Positions 5,142 through 8,020 of a stretch of DNA of 8,020 bases are shown one piece after another (position 1 is the first letter of the stretch; every line of letters begins with the position of its first letter). Source of the stretch: Candidatus Cloacimonadota bacterium (GTDB lineage Bacteria > Cloacimonadota > Cloacimonadia > Cloacimonadales > Cloacimonadaceae). The stretch lies in assembly GCA_012519465.1 (NCBI GenBank), contig JAAYQD010000254.1, forward strand, positions 1 to 8,020, written 5' to 3'. The translations under genes and the position numbers were made by a program. Below the pieces are notes generated by a model. It did not search any database and had not been told where the DNA came from. It saw only the letters and a program-made list of their open reading frames with translations.

Positions 5142-7575
5142 TGCCCACGGCCCTGAATTCCATGCGTGAGATGTGCTTGATCTGCAGCACGGTAAAGCCC
5201 ATCAACAGCAGACTCAGCATCCACGCCATGGTGGTTGCCAAGCCGAATTTCAGATAGAGATAGGCTTTTTCAAAGATGAGAAGATCTGCCACGCGCGTAG
5301 CCTCGTTCGGTCCGCCAAAGGTCATCACCAGGATGAAATCGCTGGATTGGGCAGCCACGATGAAGGCGGCTATCAGCTGGATGATGATAAGTGCCCTTAG
5401 GCTGGGGAAAACGATGTGGCGCAGCTTTTCCCCAAATCCGGCACCGTCTATATCCGCCGCCTCATACAGCTCGTTGGGGATGTTTTTCAAAGCTGCCAGA
5501 TAGATGAGGGAGCCGGGCCCCATCCCTGCCCAGATTCCGGGCAATACCACACACAGCATGGCGAGGCTTTCATCGCGTATCCATTGGCTCTTGGGCAAGC
5601 CCACGGCGGTGAGCAGTTGGTTCAAAGCTCCTGCATCTCCGGGAGCATAAAGCAGCTTCCACAAGTAAATTACGATCACGCCGCTAATCACCGCAGGCAG
5701 ATAAAAGATCACCCGATAGATGAGCTTGGCGTGGGAAACCTCCTGCAGCATGATGGCGAGGATGATGGGCGGGAAAAAGCCCAGGCCCAGGGAGAGCGCC
5801 ATATAGTATAGGGTTTTGCCCACGGATGCCCACCAGCTGGGATCAAACAGCACTTCCGCTAAGTTGCCAAAGCCCACCCAGGGGCTGGCTCCCACCAGCT
5901 TATAATCCTGAGCCGCCATCACGGAACCGGATATCAGCGGGATGTATTTCCACATCACGATGCTGATCACGGCAGGCGCCAAAAGCAGGCTTATCCAAAA
6001 GAGGCGCTTCTTGCCGCCTGTGGATGAGGGCTTGGTTTGGGGCGAGAGTATCTTCCACACCCGCCACAGGGTGAGGATGAAGGCAAAGAGGATGAGAGCG
6101 GCGATCACGGCTGCCAGCCTCTCCCGTTTTAGCCTGATGTTATCCGGCAGCACGCCAATCATCTCCTGATTGGTGCGGTCTTGCGCGGCTTGCAGCACCT
6201 TCATGATGGCTTTGGCGCGCACTGCGGGGTCTTTGCCTAATTTGCCCTGCCTATCCAGCTTGATCAATTCATCAAGCGGATAGGTCATAAATTCATATAC
6301 TTTCTGACAGTTATCGCCATAAGGCTCCGGCTTGCCCTCGCGCATGGCGGTCTCAAAGGTCTGCAGCCAGCCCTCAGGCGCATAGCGCAGGTATTCCTCA
6401 TAGCCATAACGCTTTAGGAACACGGGATTCTGCAATTTGCCATAGCCGCTTTCCACCATCACCTTGAGGCGTATCTGCCGGGCTTCCTCACTGTCATAAA
6501 ACTTGATATATTCCCAGGCGGCTTCCCTCACCAAAGCGGGGTCTCTATCCCCCAGCCCGGCGTTATTGCTGATGCCCGCACCGCTAAAGATGCCCATCAT
6601 GCGGCAATTGATCTCGCTGCCGCCCTTGCCGGAGGGTCCTGTGGGACTGGGCGCAAAGCCATAGAGATTGGGATCATATCGCCCGCCCATATTCTGCTGG
6701 GAAAGATAATCGTTGCGCATGGCAATCTTGCCTTCCGACCACAGGTAGCCCCAATCCCCCTCCCGCATGGCATAGCCGTCCTGGGGGCGTCCATTGGCAT
6801 CCGTCCAGGGCGTGTTCAAAAGTGCCAGATAGTATTCAATCGCCTGCACTCCCGCCTCACTGGCAAAGCTGGCAAGCCACACCTTCCTCTCTGCGTCCCA
6901 CACCACGGCATCCCCGCCGGCAGCCCACAACAGCGGCAGCCAGTCATAAGCCGCCTGCGGACCAGACGCCAACACGGTACCATAGCTGTTGGAAGCAGGA
7001 TCGCTGAGCCTTGCCGCATATTGCAGGAATTCCTCCCAATCCTGGGGAGCCTTGTTGGGATCCAGTCCCGCTCGCTTGAATACATCCTTGCGATACATCA
7101 GTACACGCACCAGGGTCTCATAGGGCAACATCCAGATGCGTTCTTCTTTCTCCCCCTTCAAACTGCGCTTGATCACCTGCCACACTGGCTTTTCCACCCG
7201 CAAATCCATCAATTCCGGCTTCTCGCGGGCAATGAATTCATCCAAGGGGTAGAGGAAGTTGTTTTGGATATAAGTATCACTCTGTCTAAAGTTTACATAA
7301 AGGATATCAGGCGCCACTCCGCCGGCTATGGCCATCAAGGGACCTGCATCCAGATCCATATTTTCGATGCGGATACCGGAAAATGCCCGCAGCTCGATAT
7401 GGGGAAACCTTTGCCTAAATGCCTGCACCACCGCGGCATTAGCCTTGGAATTGGCGTCTGTGGCACGCGGATCCGGCAGTTCAAAAACCTTGAGCACAAT
7501 CGGCTCACGCCGCACTGCCGGCAAGCTGCCACACAGTGCCGCCATCATCAGAAGAATAAAGATAAATCTACGCAT
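5128..7575 (-). CDS. Fused solute-binding protein and MalF-type ABC permease
   Basis: The 815-residue protein joins two importer parts normally made separately. Residues 1-20 are a signal-like segment (RRFIFILLMMAAL). About 26-470 is a family-1 extracellular solute-binding domain: FRQRFPHIEL at 53-62, GGVAPDILYV at 85-94, YPLDEFI at 109-115, YRKDVFKRAGLDPNKAPQDW at 161-180, WAAGGD at 217-222 and AAWEYIKFYDSEEA at 352-365. A helix at 487-507 and a short Ser/Thr/Lys linker lead into the permease, with six further helices between about 525 and 800. Its EAA loop, ELYEAADIDGAGFGEKLRHI from residue 702 then VFP, is canonical for ATPase docking. Cys15 lacks a proper lipobox, and a lipid anchor would be redundant given the membrane domain. 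It likely imports a carbohydrate; the ligand is unknown. It is first in the operon with the repeat-bearing permease; no ATPase gene is nearby. The ribosome site before ATG 7575 is weak (GGCGGAT, about 7 bases away). Confidence 0.93.
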   Translation of the reverse strand: MRRFIFILLMMAALCGSLPAVRREPIVLKVFELPDPRATDANSKANAAVVQAFRQRFPHIELRAFSGIRIENMDLDAGPLMAIAGGVAPDILYVNFRQSDTYIQNNFLYPLDEFIAREKPELMDLRVEKPVWQVIKRSLKGEKEERIWMLPYETLVRVLMYRKDVFKRAGLDPNKAPQDWEEFLQYAARLSDPASNSYGTVLASGPQAAYDWLPLLWAAGGDAVVWDAERKVWLASFASEAGVQAIEYYLALLNTPWTDANGRPQDGYAMREGDWGYLWSEGKIAMRNDYLSQQNMGGRYDPNLYGFAPSPTGPSGKGGSEINCRMMGIFSGAGISNNAGLGDRDPALVREAAWEYIKFYDSEEARQIRLKVMVESGYGKLQNPVFLKRYGYEEYLRYAPEGWLQTFETAMREGKPEPYGDNCQKVYEFMTYPLDELIKLDRQGKLGKDPAVRAKAIMKVLQAAQDRTNQEMIGVLPDNIRLKRERLAAVIAALILFAFILTLWRVWKILSPQTKPSSTGGKKRLFWISLLLAPAVISIVMWKYIPLISGSVMAAQDYKLVGASPWVGFGNLAEVLFDPSWWASVGKTLYYMALSLGLGFFPPIILAIMLQEVSHAKLIYRVIFYLPAVISGVIVIYLWKLLYAPGDAGALNQLLTAVGLPKSQWIRDESLAMLCVVLPGIWAGMGPGSLIYLAALKNIPNELYEAADIDGAGFGEKLRHIVFPSLRALIIIQLIAAFIVAAQSSDFILVMTFGGPNEATRVADLLIFEKAYLYLKFGLATTMAWMLSLLLMGFTVLQIKHISRMEFRAVGREDL

Positions 7576-8020
7576 AAGCTATATCCGCCCTATTGATTAC
7601 AAGATGCATATTCTGTCAAGTAAAAGCAGATTCCTGGCATTTCCCGCCATTTTTTCATTCGCCAGATACCTCCCTCTATAATACATAGGGAAACGCGGGG
7701 GAAAAATGAGAATGCTATTCAATGAGGATTGCTTAACCGACAGAACGGTATGCCGATACAAAATAGTAGTAATAATTCATAGATGACATATATTGCTGCG
7801 CCCTAAAAGTAAATTTATTCTGATGCCCATCTTCATGTTCATAGCCTGCCCAAGGCATAAAATATTGCCTCTCCAAGACTCGTATCCTATTCTTATGGCG
7901 TTAGTTGGTCTGAACTGGCGTCTCTGGTGAGACTCAAAAAGGAATCTATATCTCATTGAAAAAACATATCTTGGTCATCTTAATTAAAAATAAGATCAAC
8001 GGATAATTACCGAGACTCAT
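7576..8020. other. Non-coding, A+T-richer stretch upstream of the importer operon
   Basis: No long reading frame is present on either strand, and base composition is visibly more A+T-rich than the importer genes. On the minus strand TTGACA at 7619-7614 lies about 40 bases before the importer start, but the best hexamer 17 bases on (TCAATA) is poor, so the operon promoter is not settled. On the plus strand a perfect TATAAT (7677-7682) is followed by GGGGGAA and a 26-codon frame at 7706-7786 (starts MRMLFNED) with no recognisable features. Minor structures are a 5-bp hairpin GTCTC/GAGAC at 7920-7933 and AGACTC at 7876, 7930 and 8013. On the minus strand a frame is open from the window edge to a stop at 7946-7948; it is too short to judge as a gene end. 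Confidence 0.6.

Noticed and set aside
5132..5224. Longer start of the second permease at ATG 5224
   Set aside because: It would overlap the upstream gene by 97 bases, lacks a ribosome site as good as the one at 5141-5135, and adds a Gly/Gln/His-rich stretch unlike permease N-termini.
7516..7575. Lipoprotein signal around Cys15 of the fused binding protein
   Set aside because: The residues before Cys15 are Ala-Ala-Leu, which does not fit a lipobox that needs a small residue at -1; membrane tethering is already supplied by the permease part.
7021..7596. 191-codon plus-strand frame
   Set aside because: It is antisense to the solute-binding domain, which has clear family motifs along this stretch.

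Overview
The window is bacterial chromosome with compact, well-spaced protein genes. No rRNA, tRNA, CRISPR array, IS element or phage gene was seen. Strong GGAGG-type ribosome sites and 4-base start/stop overlaps (ATGA, GTGA) show ordinary bacterial translation. The gene mix (sugar-type ABC importer, exported NlpC/P60 peptidase, MepA-like MATE pump) does not fix a phylum. My impression is an FCB-group or similar anaerobe such as Cloacimonadota, but this is a low-confidence guess from style, not from a marker gene.

Layout. Bases 1-349 (minus) hold the N-terminal part of a YprB-like ribonuclease-H-fold protein that runs off the left edge. Bases 350-604 are a divergent intergenic region with an unusual array of 11-bp repeats arranged as an inverted repeat, followed by two GTTG-N6-CAAC palindromes next to the regulator. 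Bases 605-2499 (plus) are a two-gene operon: a MarR-family regulator translationally coupled to a MATE multidrug/cation antiporter, the same logic as staphylococcal mepR-mepA. A hairpin at 2521-2542 separates this from the convergent NlpC/P60 gene (2570-3181, minus). Bases 3263-7575 (minus) are a two-gene ABC importer operon. Its first gene fuses a family-1 solute-binding protein to a MalF-type permease. Its second gene is a MalG-type permease carrying a periplasmic insert of about 375 residues after its first membrane helix. Bases 7576-8020 are A+T-richer and hold no convincing gene.

How the genes work together. The two importer genes overlap by 4 bases and should make a heterodimeric membrane channel, with the binding protein tethered to one half and a large extracytoplasmic module on the other. 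No ATPase gene is present, so the ATP-binding subunit must come from elsewhere. The substrate is unknown, though the families point to a carbohydrate. The MarR/MATE pair looks like a self-contained, ligand-inducible efflux unit.

Most unusual feature: the permease insert appears to be built from five copies of a degenerate unit of about 66-75 residues, each marked by an [S/D][F/W]xx[I/V/L]x[hydrophobic][P/E] signature. Together with the binding-protein fusion this suggests a non-standard way of delivering substrate to the importer. This is the best candidate in the window for something not well described.
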